The notes below the pieces were generated by a model, which did no database searches, had not been told where the DNA came from, and worked only from the letters and a program-made list of their open reading frames with translations. Of a stretch of DNA of 64,000 nt, positions 7,572 to 17,856 are shown piece after piece (the stretch's first letter is position 1; each line of letters opens with the position of its first letter). Origin of the DNA: Alphaproteobacteria bacterium (GTDB taxonomy: Bacteria; Pseudomonadota; Alphaproteobacteria; Reyranellales; Reyranellaceae); NCBI GenBank assembly GCA_016870115.1, contig VGCH01000004.1, positions 140,136 to 204,135 of the forward strand, in the 5' to 3' direction. Both the position numbers and the translations under genes were made by a program.

Positions 7572-8327
7572 CTATTCGCGTTCCTGGCCGAGGAAGCTCA
7601 TCAGGAACTGGAAGAGGTTCACGAAGTTCAGATAGAGGCTGAGCGCGCCCAGAACGGCGATCTTGCCCAGCATGTCCGAGCCCCAGGCTTCGGCATACTC
7701 TTCCTTGATGCGCTGCGTGTCGTAGGCGATCAGACCCGAGAAGATCAGCACGCCTACCGCCGAGATGATGAAGCTCATCGTGCCCGACGGCGAGATCATG
7801 TTCACGATCCAGGCGAGCAGCAGCCCAATCAGGCCCATGAACAGGAACTTGCCCATCCCGCTCAGGTCGCGCTTGGTGGTGTAGCCGTAGAGGCTCAGCG
7901 CACCGAAGGCGGCGGCGGTGATGAAGAAGGTCCGCGCCACCGAAGCGCCGGTGTAGCGGAACAGCAGCACCGACAGGCTGATGCCCATCAGCACGGTCAG
8001 CGTCCAATAGATGGCCTGGATCGAGCCGAGGCTCATGGTCGCCGCCTTGAAGCCGACCAGCAGCAGCAGCCCGATCGGGGCGAGCATCGCCACCCAGCCC
8101 AAGATGGTGAAGCCGACCACCTGACCGCGCGCGTTGAACTGGATGAACGTCTTGGCCAGATCCGGCGACATGAACATCAGCATGGCGACAATGCCCGACA
8201 GGGCAAGGCCAGAGGCCATGTAGTTGTAGACGCTCAGCATGTGGCTGCGCAGGCCGGCATCGAATGCCGCCTGGTCGACGGCGCCAACGCCGGCGCGATT
8301 GAAGACTTGGCTATATTCGTTCGCCAT
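7572..8327 (-). CDS. Bax inhibitor-1/YccA family membrane protein
   Basis: A 251-residue protein with seven hydrophobic segments, after a soluble N-terminus MANEYSQVFNRAGVGAVDQAAFDAGLRSHML. TGASVARTFFITAAAFGALSLYGYTTKRDL is the characteristic BI-1 segment, and the C-terminal ISAVGVLIFSGLIAYDTQRIKE carries the conserved Asp-Thr-Gln of the family; Asp residues there form the pH-sensing pair in structurally studied bacterial homologues. These proteins act as Ca2+ leak channels or modulate FtsH-type proteolysis. The start ATG is at 8327. The upstream spacer (8328-8455) is AT-richer and contains the inverted repeat CTAATT-GA-AATTAG at 8427-8440. Confidence 0.92.
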   Translation of the reverse strand: MANEYSQVFNRAGVGAVDQAAFDAGLRSHMLSVYNYMASGLALSGIVAMLMFMSPDLAKTFIQFNARGQVVGFTILGWVAMLAPIGLLLLVGFKAATMSLGSIQAIYWTLTVLMGISLSVLLFRYTGASVARTFFITAAAFGALSLYGYTTKRDLSGMGKFLFMGLIGLLLAWIVNMISPSGTMSFIISAVGVLIFSGLIAYDTQRIKEEYAEAWGSDMLGKIAVLGALSLYLNFVNLFQFLMSFLGQERE

Positions 8328-8455
8328 AGGTTCAGACCTCCGCGGGAGCTATGCGTCCCGTGCCGCGCATATTTGGGCTCGGATGGCCCCCGAATCAAGC
8401 GGCTTAGCGCCTTGAAAACCCGCAATCTAATTGAAATTAGTGTGAAATCCGGCGC

Positions 8456-10983
8456 TCACTCGTTGCGCAACAAAGCCAGCGGCCGCTGACGCAGCGCCTG
8501 CAGGGTTCCCGCAAGCCCAAAAGCCAGCGTGAGCAACATCGCACCCAACGCGACCGCGACACCCACGGCCGGCAGGAACGTCCAGTCGAGCCCCATCAGG
8601 CGGCGCACGACCACCCAGGCGCCGAGCGTCCCCACAGCCAGGGCGGCGGCGGCGGTCACTAGACCCAATGCGGCGAACTCCCAGGCGAAGATGCCGGCGA
8701 TGCGCCCGCGTGTAGCGCCCAGGACCTTCATGACGACCGCCTCGTGGATTCGCCGGCGCTGGGTGGCGAGCATCGCGCCGGCGAGAACCAGCAGCCCGGC
8801 CACGATGCTGAGCGTGCCGATCACCCGCGATGCCAGCCCGATATTGCCCAGCACGCCAGCCGCCGTTTCGATGGCGTCGCGGATGCGGACCACGGTGACG
8901 TTGGGAAAGTTGTCCGTGACAGCGCGAAAGACGGCGTCCTCCGCCTCCGGTTTCGCGCGCGCGGTGGCGAGGAAGGTGTGCGGCGCGCGATCGAGCAAGC
9001 CGGGCGAAAAGACGAAGACAAAATTGATCGAGAGCGTCGTCCACTCGATGCGGCGCAGCGAGGCGATGCGCGCCTCGATGTCGCGACCGAGCACGTTCAG
9101 GGTGATGTTGTCGCCGACCCCGATGCCGAAGGCCGACGCGAGCTCGACGTCGAACGAGATCAGCGGCGGCCCGCGGTAGTCGGCCGGCCACCACTCGCCC
9201 GCCACCAGGCGCGTACCCTCGGGCATGCGCGCGGCATAGGTCACGCCGCGATCGCCCTCCACCGCCCAGCGCGCATTGGGCGGCACCTGGATCTCGCTCA
9301 CCGGCCGGCCGGCGATCCGCACGATGCGTCCGCGCAGCGACGGCACCTTGTCGACCTGCCCCGCGCCTGGAACGGCAGCGATAGCCGCCTCGAAGGCCGG
9401 CATCTGGCTCGACTGGACATCGACGAAGAAGAACGCCGGCGCGTCCTGCGGCATGCGCTTGGTCACCTGCTCGCGCAGGTTTCCCTCGATCAACGCGGTC
9501 GCCACCAGAACGGTGAGACCGAGGCCGAGCGAGAGCATGACGATGGGTGTGGGCGCGCCGGGGCGATGCAGATTGGCGAGCGCCAGCCGCAGCGCGGCGA
9601 AGCGCGGCTTGCCCGCTCGCGCCGCCGCCCACATCACAAGACGCGCTAGCGCCGGAAACGCGATGAACGCGCCGATCGCGCCGATCGTGAACCAGATCGC
9701 GACCCGCCGCTCGTCGGCGGCAAGAATGGTGAAGCCCGCAAGCACCGCTGCCGCACCGCCGACCGCCACAATCTCGACCCAGCGCAGCCGCGCGCGATCG
9801 ACCACGGCGCCCCGCATCAAGGTTGCGGCCGGGACCAGCCGGGCCCGCAACAGCGGCAGGAGTGCGAAAACCAGAGTCACCAGGACACCGAACGCCGCCG
9901 CGATTGCGAGCGGCCGCAGATAAACGGCCACACGGGCGCGGACGGGAAGAATCTCGGCCACAGCAGCATCGGCAACAAAGGGCAACGCGGCGCCGCCGAC
10001 GATGCCGATCACGATGCCGATCGCGGCAAGAACGCCCAGCTGAAGCAGATACGTCGTGAAGACGAGATCGCGCGGCGCACCGACACATTTCAGGATGGCG
10101 ATGGTGCGGGTGCGGGTCGCGAGAAAGCTCGACACCGCATTGCCGACACCCACGCCACCGACCAGCAGCGCGGCCAACCCGATCAGGCCGATGAACTGGG
10201 TCAGCCGATCGAGCCACGTGCGGATGCCCCCGCCTGCCTCGGCGAGCCCGCGCAGCCGCCAGCCCGCCTCGGGGAACCTGCGCTTCAGCTCGTCCAGCAC
10301 CGCGCGGTCGGAGGCGCCGGGCGCCAGCCGCAGCCGGTACTCCCAGGTGAGCAGGCTGCCCGGCTGGGCGAGACCCGACTCCGCCACCGCGCCGAACGAC
10401 ATCATCAGGCGCGGGCCGAGGCTCGCGAAGGCGTTCAACCCGCGATCGGGCTCGCGATGGATGACCGCCCGCAGCTCGACGACGACCTCGCCGACACGCA
10501 CCCGATCGCCGAGCGCCGCGCCGAGCCGCGCCAGAGCGGCTTCCTCGACGACCGCCCCCCACACGCCATCGCGCCGGGCGAGCGCGACTTCGAACGCGAC
10601 GCCATCGCGCAACTGCATCGCGCCATAGAGCGGGTAGGCATCCTCGACCGCCTTGAGCTGGACCAGCGCCGGACGCTGCTCCGGCTTGACCGGCCGTGCC
10701 ATGGCGCGGCTATCGATCCAGCGCACCAGCGTGCCGCGCTCGCGCATCGCCGCCATTTGCTCGGCCGTGGCCTCGCGATAGAGCAGCGAGATCGCAACGT
10801 CGCCGCCCAGGATCTCGCGGGCATCGGCGCGTAGCCCTTCCTCGACTGCGCGGCTGAACGACAGGATCGCCGCGATCGCACCGACACCAAGCGCCAGGCA
10901 GGCGATGAACAGGCGGAAGCCCGACAGGCCGCCCCGCATCTCGCGCCGCGCCAATCGCACGGCGAGAGGCAGAGTCGCCGCGC

Positions 10984-10987
<4 letters not shown>
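8456..10987 (-). CDS. ABC transporter permease, FtsX/YbbP-like (843 aa)
   Basis: A large permease with ten or so membrane segments. It begins MSAATLPLAVRLARREMRGG, followed by a first transmembrane helix and a periplasmic domain, then a FtsX-type three-helix block (LIGLAALLVGGVGVGNAVSSFLATRTRTIAILKCVGAPRDLVF). A second such block lies at the C-terminus (LVLAGAMLATQRRRIHEAVVMKVLGATRGRIAGIF). This arrangement is that of YbbP/LolC-like exporters in which the permease is paired with a LolD-like ATPase. The ATG at 10987 overlaps the stop of the ATPase gene by 4 bases (ATGA), so they are translationally coupled. In E. coli the equivalent unit ybbA-ybbP is likewise divergent from tesA. Substrate unknown. 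Confidence 0.9.
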
Positions 10988-11709
<722 letters not shown>

Positions 11710-11728
11710 GGGAACTCCGGGGCGAACG

Positions 11729-12421
11729 ATGTCGATGCTCTCTGCATATGGCGGTTCTACGGCCCGGATCAACGCACGGTTTTGTTTAGTTATGTTGCTG
11801 CTGGCGGCATGGATCGTGCCGGCGGCAGCCCAGAGCCCGCCGGTGCGTCTCGCGGTGCTGGGCGACAGCCTCGCGGCGGGATACGGGCTGAAGCCGGAGC
11901 TCGGCTTCACCGCACGCCTTGAGGCGGCGCTGCGCGCGCGCGGCCGCGCCGTCGAGGTGCTGAACCACGGCGTGTCGGGCGACACGACCGCGGGCGGCGT
12001 GGAACGGATCGACTGGATGCTGGGCGACAAGCCGGACATCGTCCTGATCGAGCTCGGGGCCAACGACGCGCTGCGCGGCCTCGATCCGGCCGAGGCGGAG
12101 CGCAATCTCGACCGCGCGGTCGTCCGTCTCAAGCAGGCGGGCGTCGCGGTCTGGCTCGCCGGCATGCTCGCGCCGCGCAACTTTGGCCCTGAATACGCGG
12201 GACGCTTCGATCCGCTCTATGGCCGCCTCGCTTCCCGGCATGACGTGCCGCTCTACCCATTCTTCCTCGACGGGGTGGCGCAGGTGCCGGACCTCAACCA
12301 GCCCGACGGCATTCATCCCAACGCCCGCGGTGTCGAGGTCATGGTCGACCGCATCCTGCCCTTCGTCCTGCAACAGCTCGATAGCCATGCCGCGTCTGTT
12401 CGCCGCCCTGCCCGTCCCTGA
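11729..12421 (+). CDS. tesA: SGNH-type arylesterase / lysophospholipase, TesA-like
   Basis: A 230-residue exported hydrolase of the GDSL/SGNH family: block I AVLGDSLAAGYGL (nucleophile Ser), block II Gly in NHGVSGDT, block III ELGANDALRG (Asn), block V DGIHPNARG (Asp and His). TesA-like enzymes hydrolyse acyl-CoA, lysophospholipid and aryl esters in the periplasm. The N-terminus has a hydrophobic stretch FCLVMLLLAAWIVPAAAQ, a likely signal peptide cleaved after AAA. The start is ATG at 11729; ATG 11735 is possible, and ATG 11792 would remove the positive n-region. It is divergent from the ybbA/ybbP-like exporter, the same pairing as in E. coli, and overlaps thpR by 35 bases. Confidence 0.88.
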   Translation: MSMLSAYGGSTARINARFCLVMLLLAAWIVPAAAQSPPVRLAVLGDSLAAGYGLKPELGFTARLEAALRARGRAVEVLNHGVSGDTTAGGVERIDWMLGDKPDIVLIELGANDALRGLDPAEAERNLDRAVVRLKQAGVAVWLAGMLAPRNFGPEYAGRFDPLYGRLASRHDVPLYPFFLDGVAQVPDLNQPDGIHPNARGVEVMVDRILPFVLQQLDSHAASVRRPARP

Positions 12422-12932
12422 CGAGATCGCCGACGCGCTGGCGCCGCTGCAGAACGGCGTGCCCCAGGCCCACTGGGTCCCCGTCGAGAACCTGCACATC
12501 ACGCTGGCCTTCATGGGCAATGTCGAAGGCGCGACGCAACGCGACCTCGTCGACGAGCTGGGCGACATCGCGGGGCCGCCCTTTGCGGTGCGGCTGTCGG
12601 GCGTCGAGGCCTTCTCCTCCGGCAAGCGCCCGATTGCACTGGTCGCCAAGGTCGAGCGCGGCGAGCGGCTGGACTGGCTCCAGCGCAAGGTCGCGACGGT
12701 GGCGCGCAACTGCGGTGTCTCGCTGGAGCGGCGCGCGTTCCGGCCCCATGTGACACTGGCTCGGTTCGCCGACGACGCCGAGACCGGCCATCACCTCGCG
12801 CAGTTCCTGGCCAGCCACGCGCTGTTCTCGGCCGGACCATGGATCTGCGAGGGCTTCGCGCTCTATTCCAGTCACCGCGCCGGCGCCGGCCGCGCCTACG
12901 TGGCAGAGGCCGAGTACCCGCTCACCTTCTGA
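12387..12932 (+). CDS. thpR: RNA 2',3'-cyclic phosphodiesterase (2H family)
   Basis: A 181-residue member of the 2H phosphoesterase family (LigT/ThpR). The two catalytic H-x-T-x motifs are HITLAF near residue 37 and HVTLAR near residue 122, in the usual symmetric lobes. These enzymes open 2',3'-cyclic phosphates on RNA; the bacterial family also shows weak 2'-5' ligation in vitro. The ATG at 12387 lies inside the 3' end of the tesA-like gene, so translation is likely coupled. Length and motif spacing are normal. C-terminal SHRAGAGRAYVAEAEYPL is also typical. Confidence 0.9.
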   Translation: MPRLFAALPVPDEIADALAPLQNGVPQAHWVPVENLHITLAFMGNVEGATQRDLVDELGDIAGPPFAVRLSGVEAFSSGKRPIALVAKVERGERLDWLQRKVATVARNCGVSLERRAFRPHVTLARFADDAETGHHLAQFLASHALFSAGPWICEGFALYSSHRAGAGRAYVAEAEYPLTF

Positions 12933-12973
12933 CCCGGCGCCGCGCTATACTGCTCGCCCGTCCGGAGGAACCG

Positions 12974-13837
12974 ATGGCCGCACCGTTCCGTCTCGTCCCG
13001 ATCGACGCGAGCTTTGGCGCGACGGTCACCGGCCTGTCGTTGCGCGACCTCGACGCAGAGGGCTTCCGCGCCCTGTACGACGCCTGGCTCACCTACGCGC
13101 TCCTGATTTTTCCCGGGCAGCATCTAGATCGCGCCGCGCAGATCGCGTTCGCCCGCCGCTTCGGCCCGCTCGAGTTCGACATCGCCGCCCTCAGCAACGT
13201 GAAGAGCGATGGATCGCTGCGCCGCGAGGCCGACAACGACGACATGATGAAGATCCTGAAGGGCAACATGGGCTGGCATGCCGACAGCACCTACATGCCC
13301 GTGCAGGCCAAGGGCGCCGTCTTCACCGCCGAGATCGTGCCGCGGTCGGGCGGCGAGACCGGCTTCGCCGACATGCGCGCGGCCTGGGATGCGCTCGACC
13401 CCGGCCAGCGCCAGCGGATCGAGTCGCTGGAGGCACGGCATTCGCTGCACTACAGCCAGTCCCGCATCGGCCATGCCACCGCTCGCGCCGACGGAGAGTA
13501 TTCAGGCTATGGCCTGCACGACGGTCCGGTGTCGCGCCGGCCGTTGAAGAAAATCCACCCCGAGACCGGCCGTCCCTCGCTGCTGATCGGCCGGCACGCC
13601 CATGACATTCCAGGCATGAGCCGCGCGGAGTCGGAGGCCTTCCTCGATGGGCTGGTCGAGTTCGCCTGCCAGCCGCCGCGCGTCTGGCATCATCATTGGC
13701 AGCCGGGCGATGCGTTGCTTTGGGACAATCGCTGCCTGCTGCATCGCGCCACGCCGTGGGACATGACCGAACCGCGCGTCATGTGGCACAGCCGCATCGC
13801 GGGCGATCCGGTCAGCGAAGCCGCGCTCGCAGCCTGA
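12974..13837 (+). CDS. TauD/TfdA family Fe(II)/2-oxoglutarate dioxygenase
   Basis: A 287-residue enzyme of the taurine/2,4-D dioxygenase family. The metal triad is visible: GWHADSTYM gives His102 and Asp104, and LLHRATPWD gives the distal His257. An Arg in EPRVMWHSRI would bind 2-oxoglutarate. IDASFGATVTGLSLRDLD is the typical start and LIFPGQHLDRAAQIAFARRFG the typical second block. Substrates range from sulfonates to aryloxyacids and carnitine-like compounds, and cannot be assigned here. The start ATG at 12974 has GGAGGAACCG upstream. It begins 41 bases after thpR and stands at the edge of a catabolic block on the other strand. Confidence 0.9.
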   Translation: MAAPFRLVPIDASFGATVTGLSLRDLDAEGFRALYDAWLTYALLIFPGQHLDRAAQIAFARRFGPLEFDIAALSNVKSDGSLRREADNDDMMKILKGNMGWHADSTYMPVQAKGAVFTAEIVPRSGGETGFADMRAAWDALDPGQRQRIESLEARHSLHYSQSRIGHATARADGEYSGYGLHDGPVSRRPLKKIHPETGRPSLLIGRHAHDIPGMSRAESEAFLDGLVEFACQPPRVWHHHWQPGDALLWDNRCLLHRATPWDMTEPRVMWHSRIAGDPVSEAALAA

Positions 13838-13891
13838 CGGATCGAAAGGCGACGGAATCGCGTGAGCGGTGCCCTCTAAATCGGGAACGCT

Positions 13892-15208
13892 CTACTCCGC
13901 CTGAGACAGGTGTGCGCGCAGCGTCGTGCCGGCATAGGCCGTGCGCAGGCGGCCGCGCCGCTGCAGTTCCGGCACGACGTGATCCACGAACTCCTCGATC
14001 GCGCCCGGAACATGGGTCGGCGAAAGCATGAACCCGTCGCCTCCCACAAAGTCGATGTAGGCTTCCATCTGATCCGCGATGTCGGCGGCGGTGCCGACGA
14101 ATTGCGGCAAGCCAACGCTTTGTCCGTGATTGCGGGCGACCTCGCGCAGCGTGAGCAACCGGCCCTCGGCGGTGCGGTAGCGGGTCTGCATGCGCTGCAA
14201 TTGCGGCTCGGTGCGGTGCGCCATCACTGTGTCGAGCGGCAGGATGGAGAGATCGAAGTCGAGGTGCGCCGACAGGATCGCTAGTCCGCCCTCCAGCGGC
14301 ACCAGCGCGTTATGCGCGTCGCGACGCTCCTCCGCTTCCGCGCGGCTTGATCCCAGGATCGGCTGCAGGCCGAACAGCACCTTGCAATCGTCGGGCGCGC
14401 GGCCCGCCTCGGCCGCGGCCTTGCGTATATCGTCACGATAGGCGCGGGCGCCCGCGAGGTTGGGCTGGATGGCGAAAATCGCATCAGCGTGCCGGCCGGC
14501 GAAGGCGCGGCCTTTGGGCGACGTGCCGGCCTGCAGGATCGCCGGGCCGCCCCAAGGCGAGGGCACGACGTTGAGCGGACCCCGCGAGCGGAAGAACCGG
14601 CCCTCATGTTCGATGCGGCGCACCTTCGCCGGATCGACGAACGTCCCCGACGCGCGGTCGGCGCGCACGGCGCCCGGTTGCCAGCTCGCCCACAGTTTGC
14701 GGCAGACCTCGAAGAACTCGTCGGCACGGTCGTAGCGCTCGTCGGTCGGCCGCATCGCCTCGCCGTGATTGGCGGCCTGGTTGTGATTGAGACTGGTGAC
14801 GACGTTCCAGCCGGCGCGGCCATGCGTCAGATGATCGAGCGTCGCCCACAGCCGCGCCGCGTGGAACGGCTGCTGGTGGCTGACCGAGTACGTGGCCGCG
14901 ACGCCGATCTTCTTCGTCGCAGCCGCCATGTAGGAGAGCAGCGGGATCGGATCGTGCTCGGGCGCCTGCGCGGCGTGCCGCAACGCCGGGTCCATCGAGC
15001 CCGTGTAGGTGTCCGAGATGTAGTTGAGGTCGGCAAAGAACACCATGTCGAACAGCCCGCGTTCGCAGGTGCGCGCGATGTGCTGCCAGAAGGCGGGCTC
15101 GGTCCACGCGAAGCCGCGCTCTGCCGTCTGCGGATGCCGCCACATGGCGAGGCTATGCCACGTCGGCCCATGCACCATGAACTGCGCGAGATGCAGAAGC
15201 CGCTTCAT
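13892..15208 (-). CDS. LLM class flavin-dependent oxidoreductase, NtaA/SnaA/DszA-like monooxygenase
   Basis: A 438-residue FMN-dependent monooxygenase of the bacterial luciferase superfamily. LHLAQFMVHGPTWHSLAMWRHP, MVFFADLNYISDTY, GRAGWNVVTSLNHNQAANHG and GGPAILQAGTSPKGRAFAGRHADAIF are the landmarks of the NtaA/SnaA/SoxA/DszA subgroup, which oxidises nitrilotriacetate, EDTA, pristinamycin or dibenzothiophene sulfone using FMNH2 from a separate reductase. No reductase gene is adjacent. It is the downstream gene of the acyl-CoA synthetase, with only one base between stop and start (TGACATG), so they form an operon. Probable role: degradation of an unusual organic compound. Confidence 0.9.
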   Translation of the reverse strand: MKRLLHLAQFMVHGPTWHSLAMWRHPQTAERGFAWTEPAFWQHIARTCERGLFDMVFFADLNYISDTYTGSMDPALRHAAQAPEHDPIPLLSYMAAATKKIGVAATYSVSHQQPFHAARLWATLDHLTHGRAGWNVVTSLNHNQAANHGEAMRPTDERYDRADEFFEVCRKLWASWQPGAVRADRASGTFVDPAKVRRIEHEGRFFRSRGPLNVVPSPWGGPAILQAGTSPKGRAFAGRHADAIFAIQPNLAGARAYRDDIRKAAAEAGRAPDDCKVLFGLQPILGSSRAEAEERRDAHNALVPLEGGLAILSAHLDFDLSILPLDTVMAHRTEPQLQRMQTRYRTAEGRLLTLREVARNHGQSVGLPQFVGTAADIADQMEAYIDFVGGDGFMLSPTHVPGAIEEFVDHVVPELQRRGRLRTAYAGTTLRAHLSQAE

Positions 15209-15209
15209 G

Positions 15210-16760
15210 TCACAGGATCCTGCTCTTGCGGTCGCCCCAGTAGCGGTCGCGCAGCAGGCGCTTGTAGAGCTTGCCGGTCGGAAGCCTCGGCAGCTCGGCC
15301 TCGAAGTCGATGGTGCGCGGGCACTTGATCGAGGCGAGATGCTGCCGGCAATAGGCGATCAGGCGCTCGGCCGTCTCCGCCGTCGCGGGCACGCCGGGCA
15401 CCAGCTGCACCACGGCCTTCACTTCCTCGCCCATATCGGGGTTGGGCACGCCGAACACGGCGGCGTCGGCGACCTCGGGGTGGCTGATCAGCAGGTTCTC
15501 GCACTCCTGCGGATAGACGTTCACGCCCCCGCAAATGATCATGAAGGTCGCGCGGTCGGTGAGATGCACGAAGCCATCGTCGTCGACATAGCCGACATCG
15601 CCTACCGTGCTCATGCTGCCGTCCGTGGAGCGCGCCTCGGCGGTGCGGCTGGGATCGTCGAAATACTCGAACGGCGTCGCGGTCCTGAACCACAAGGTTC
15701 CCGGTGTGCCCTTGGGCACCGGCTTCATCGCCTCATCGAGGACATGCAGCTCGCCCAGCAGCACGCGGCCCACCGTGCCCTTGTGCGCCAGCCACTCCGC
15801 GCTGTCGCAGGCGGTGAAGCCCAGCCCCTCGGTGGCGCCGTAGTACTCGTGAATGATCGGACCCCACCACGCGATCATCTGTTCCTTCACCGGCACCGGG
15901 CAGGGCGCGGCGGCGTGGATCGCGATCTGCAGCGAGGAGAGATTGTGCTTCGTGCGCACCGCGTCGGGCAGCTTCAAGAGCCGCGAAAACATCGTCGGCA
16001 CGAGCTGGCTGTGGGTCGCCCGGTAGCGCTCGACCAGCGCCAGATACTGCTCGGGATCGAACTTCTCCATCACGATCGCGGTGCCGCCGGATCGGATGGT
16101 CAGCCCGACCGCGGCCTGCGGCGCGGAGTGGTACATGGGCGCGGGCGAGAGATAAATCATGCCATCGCGGTAGCGCCACAGCCGGGTGAGGAAGGTGAAG
16201 AGCGGGCCCGGCTCCGAGGGTGGCCCCTCCGCGAGCGGCCGCAAGATGCCCTTGGGTCGGCCGGTGGTGCCCGACGAATAGAGCATCGCCGTGCCGATCG
16301 CCTCGTCGGCGATCGGGCTCGCCGGCCGGCCGCGCACAGCCTCATCAAAGGTGATCACCTTGCCGCCGTCGCCCGGACCGTCGACGCAGACCGCGATCTC
16401 GACCGCGGGGCACTGCGCCAGCGCGGCCATCGCGGTCGCGCGCCTTGCCTCGGAAAAGAACAGCACGCGCGAGCGGCTGTTGGTCACGATGTAGGCAAGC
16501 TCCTCAGGCGTGAGGAACGAGTTGACGCACGTGTAGTAGAGACCCGACCGTTCGCCGGCGCCGCAGATCTCGATGAAGCGCGGATGGTTCTCCATGAACA
16601 TCGAGTAGTGGTCGAGGCGGTTCAGTCCGCGCGCGCGCAGGAAGTGCGCCAGGCGGTTGGTGCGCGCCTCCAGCTCGCCATAGGTCACGGACTCGCCTGA
16701 CGAAGCCATGATGAAGGCGATGCGCTCGGGGTGGCTGGCGGCGTGACGGCCCGGATACAT
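15210..16760 (-). CDS. Acyl-CoA synthetase (AMP-forming)
   Basis: A 516-residue adenylate-forming enzyme that activates a carboxylic acid to its CoA thioester with ATP. Motif A3 is YSSGTTGRPKGI, A5 is YYGATEGLG, A7 is GDVGYVDDDGF, A8 is LTDRATFMIICGGVNVYP, and the catalytic lysine is in LPTGKLYKRLL. Note DRATFM at A8 where many members have DRKKDMI, a common variant in the long/medium-chain ligases of actinobacteria and proteobacteria. The start ATG is at 16760. It lies directly upstream of the LLM monooxygenase, with a phosphotriesterase-like gene just upstream, suggesting that a common substrate is hydrolysed, activated and oxidised. Confidence 0.9.
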   Translation of the reverse strand: MYPGRHAASHPERIAFIMASSGESVTYGELEARTNRLAHFLRARGLNRLDHYSMFMENHPRFIEICGAGERSGLYYTCVNSFLTPEELAYIVTNSRSRVLFFSEARRATAMAALAQCPAVEIAVCVDGPGDGGKVITFDEAVRGRPASPIADEAIGTAMLYSSGTTGRPKGILRPLAEGPPSEPGPLFTFLTRLWRYRDGMIYLSPAPMYHSAPQAAVGLTIRSGGTAIVMEKFDPEQYLALVERYRATHSQLVPTMFSRLLKLPDAVRTKHNLSSLQIAIHAAAPCPVPVKEQMIAWWGPIIHEYYGATEGLGFTACDSAEWLAHKGTVGRVLLGELHVLDEAMKPVPKGTPGTLWFRTATPFEYFDDPSRTAEARSTDGSMSTVGDVGYVDDDGFVHLTDRATFMIICGGVNVYPQECENLLISHPEVADAAVFGVPNPDMGEEVKAVVQLVPGVPATAETAERLIAYCRQHLASIKCPRTIDFEAELPRLPTGKLYKRLLRDRYWGDRKSRIL

Positions 16761-16779
16761 GGATTTCCCCGTTGGCGTT

Positions 16780-17856
16780 TCAAACGAAAGTGAGCAGGCG
16801 GCGCGGATTGTGCACCAGAATGGCGTCGATCTCGGCCTGATCGTAGCCGCGCTCGCGCATCAGCGGCACGACATTGCGGAAGATATGGCCATATCCGTGC
16901 CCGCCGAAGCTCTGCAGCCGCGTGCGATAGCAGATGTCGTGGCTGATCACGACGCGGTCGAGGTGGCCCCGCCGAATCAGCGCGCGGATGAGCGCCAGCC
17001 GCGTAGAGTCGTTGGGCATGTCGATGTCGGAGAGGCTGTAGTAGCTCGCCTCTTGGCCGAACAGGTCGAACTCGACGGTGACGCCCGTGTCGGCGAGTCG
17101 CAGCAGCCGCTCCTCATCGAAGATCGTGCGATCGATATGGCTGATCACGATGCGATCCGTCGGATGGCCGATCGATCGCGCGAAATCCGCGACCTCCTGC
17201 GGCTGATCGGGGTGGCGGCCGGGATGGACATTCAGCGCGGCGCCGGTTTCCTCCTGGGCGAGGAACGCCGCCCGCATGACGCGCCGCTCGCTCGGCGTCC
17301 ACGGCGCCTGGCAGCCGATCTCGCCGATCATGCCGGCGCGAACGTCGGTGCCCCAGGCGCCCTCCAGCACCTGGCTCGCCATCTCGGCCGCGAAATCCTC
17401 GATCGGACGCGCGTGATGCTCCGGCGGCTGGTAGTCGTTCACGTAGTAGCCGCAGCCCATCACCAGATGCACGCCGGTACCCTGCGAGATGCGCCGCAAC
17501 CCGGCGGGGTCCGGTGAAAGGCCGCCGCAGGTCAGCTCGACCACGGTCTCGCCGCCCTCGGCTTTGAGCGCGCCGAGTTCGCGAACGGCGATGTCCTCGA
17601 GGTCGAGCAGATACTTGCGGCCCGCCCGTTTGAGGCCGCGGCCGTAGTTCATCTGCCAGACATTCTCGAGCGTGATCTCGGGTCCGAGATCGTTGGCGCC
17701 CCGCGTGCCGGGCGGGCGGATATCGCACAGCACGTGCTCGTGCATCAGCGTGCGCCCGAGCTTCTCCGGCGCGAGCAGCCCCAGCACCGTCTGGATCGAG
17801 CCGCGCAGTTCGGTCCGCGACAGTCGCGTCACGGCGCCGCGCTCACTGCGGCTCAA
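16780..17856 (-). CDS. Phosphotriesterase family metal-dependent hydrolase
   Basis: A 358-residue TIM-barrel amidohydrolase of the phosphotriesterase/lactonase-like family. IQTVLGLLAPEKLGRTLMHEHVL carries the His-x-His metal motif; MIGEIGC is at the bridging-ligand strand, with Glu where true phosphotriesterases carry carboxylated Lys; further ligands are in ALNVHPGRH, IVISHIDRT and VVISHDICYR. Such proteins often hydrolyse lactones or esters rather than phosphotriesters. The start is uncertain: TTG 17856 has GAGGCGG upstream, GTG 17832 is the alternative. Either way the start overlaps or touches the 3' end of the Bug binding-protein gene, so they are coupled. Confidence 0.85.
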   Translation of the reverse strand: MSRSERGAVTRLSRTELRGSIQTVLGLLAPEKLGRTLMHEHVLCDIRPPGTRGANDLGPEITLENVWQMNYGRGLKRAGRKYLLDLEDIAVRELGALKAEGGETVVELTCGGLSPDPAGLRRISQGTGVHLVMGCGYYVNDYQPPEHHARPIEDFAAEMASQVLEGAWGTDVRAGMIGEIGCQAPWTPSERRVMRAAFLAQEETGAALNVHPGRHPDQPQEVADFARSIGHPTDRIVISHIDRTIFDEERLLRLADTGVTVEFDLFGQEASYYSLSDIDMPNDSTRLALIRALIRRGHLDRVVISHDICYRTRLQSFGGHGYGHIFRNVVPLMRERGYDQAEIDAILVHNPRRLLTFV

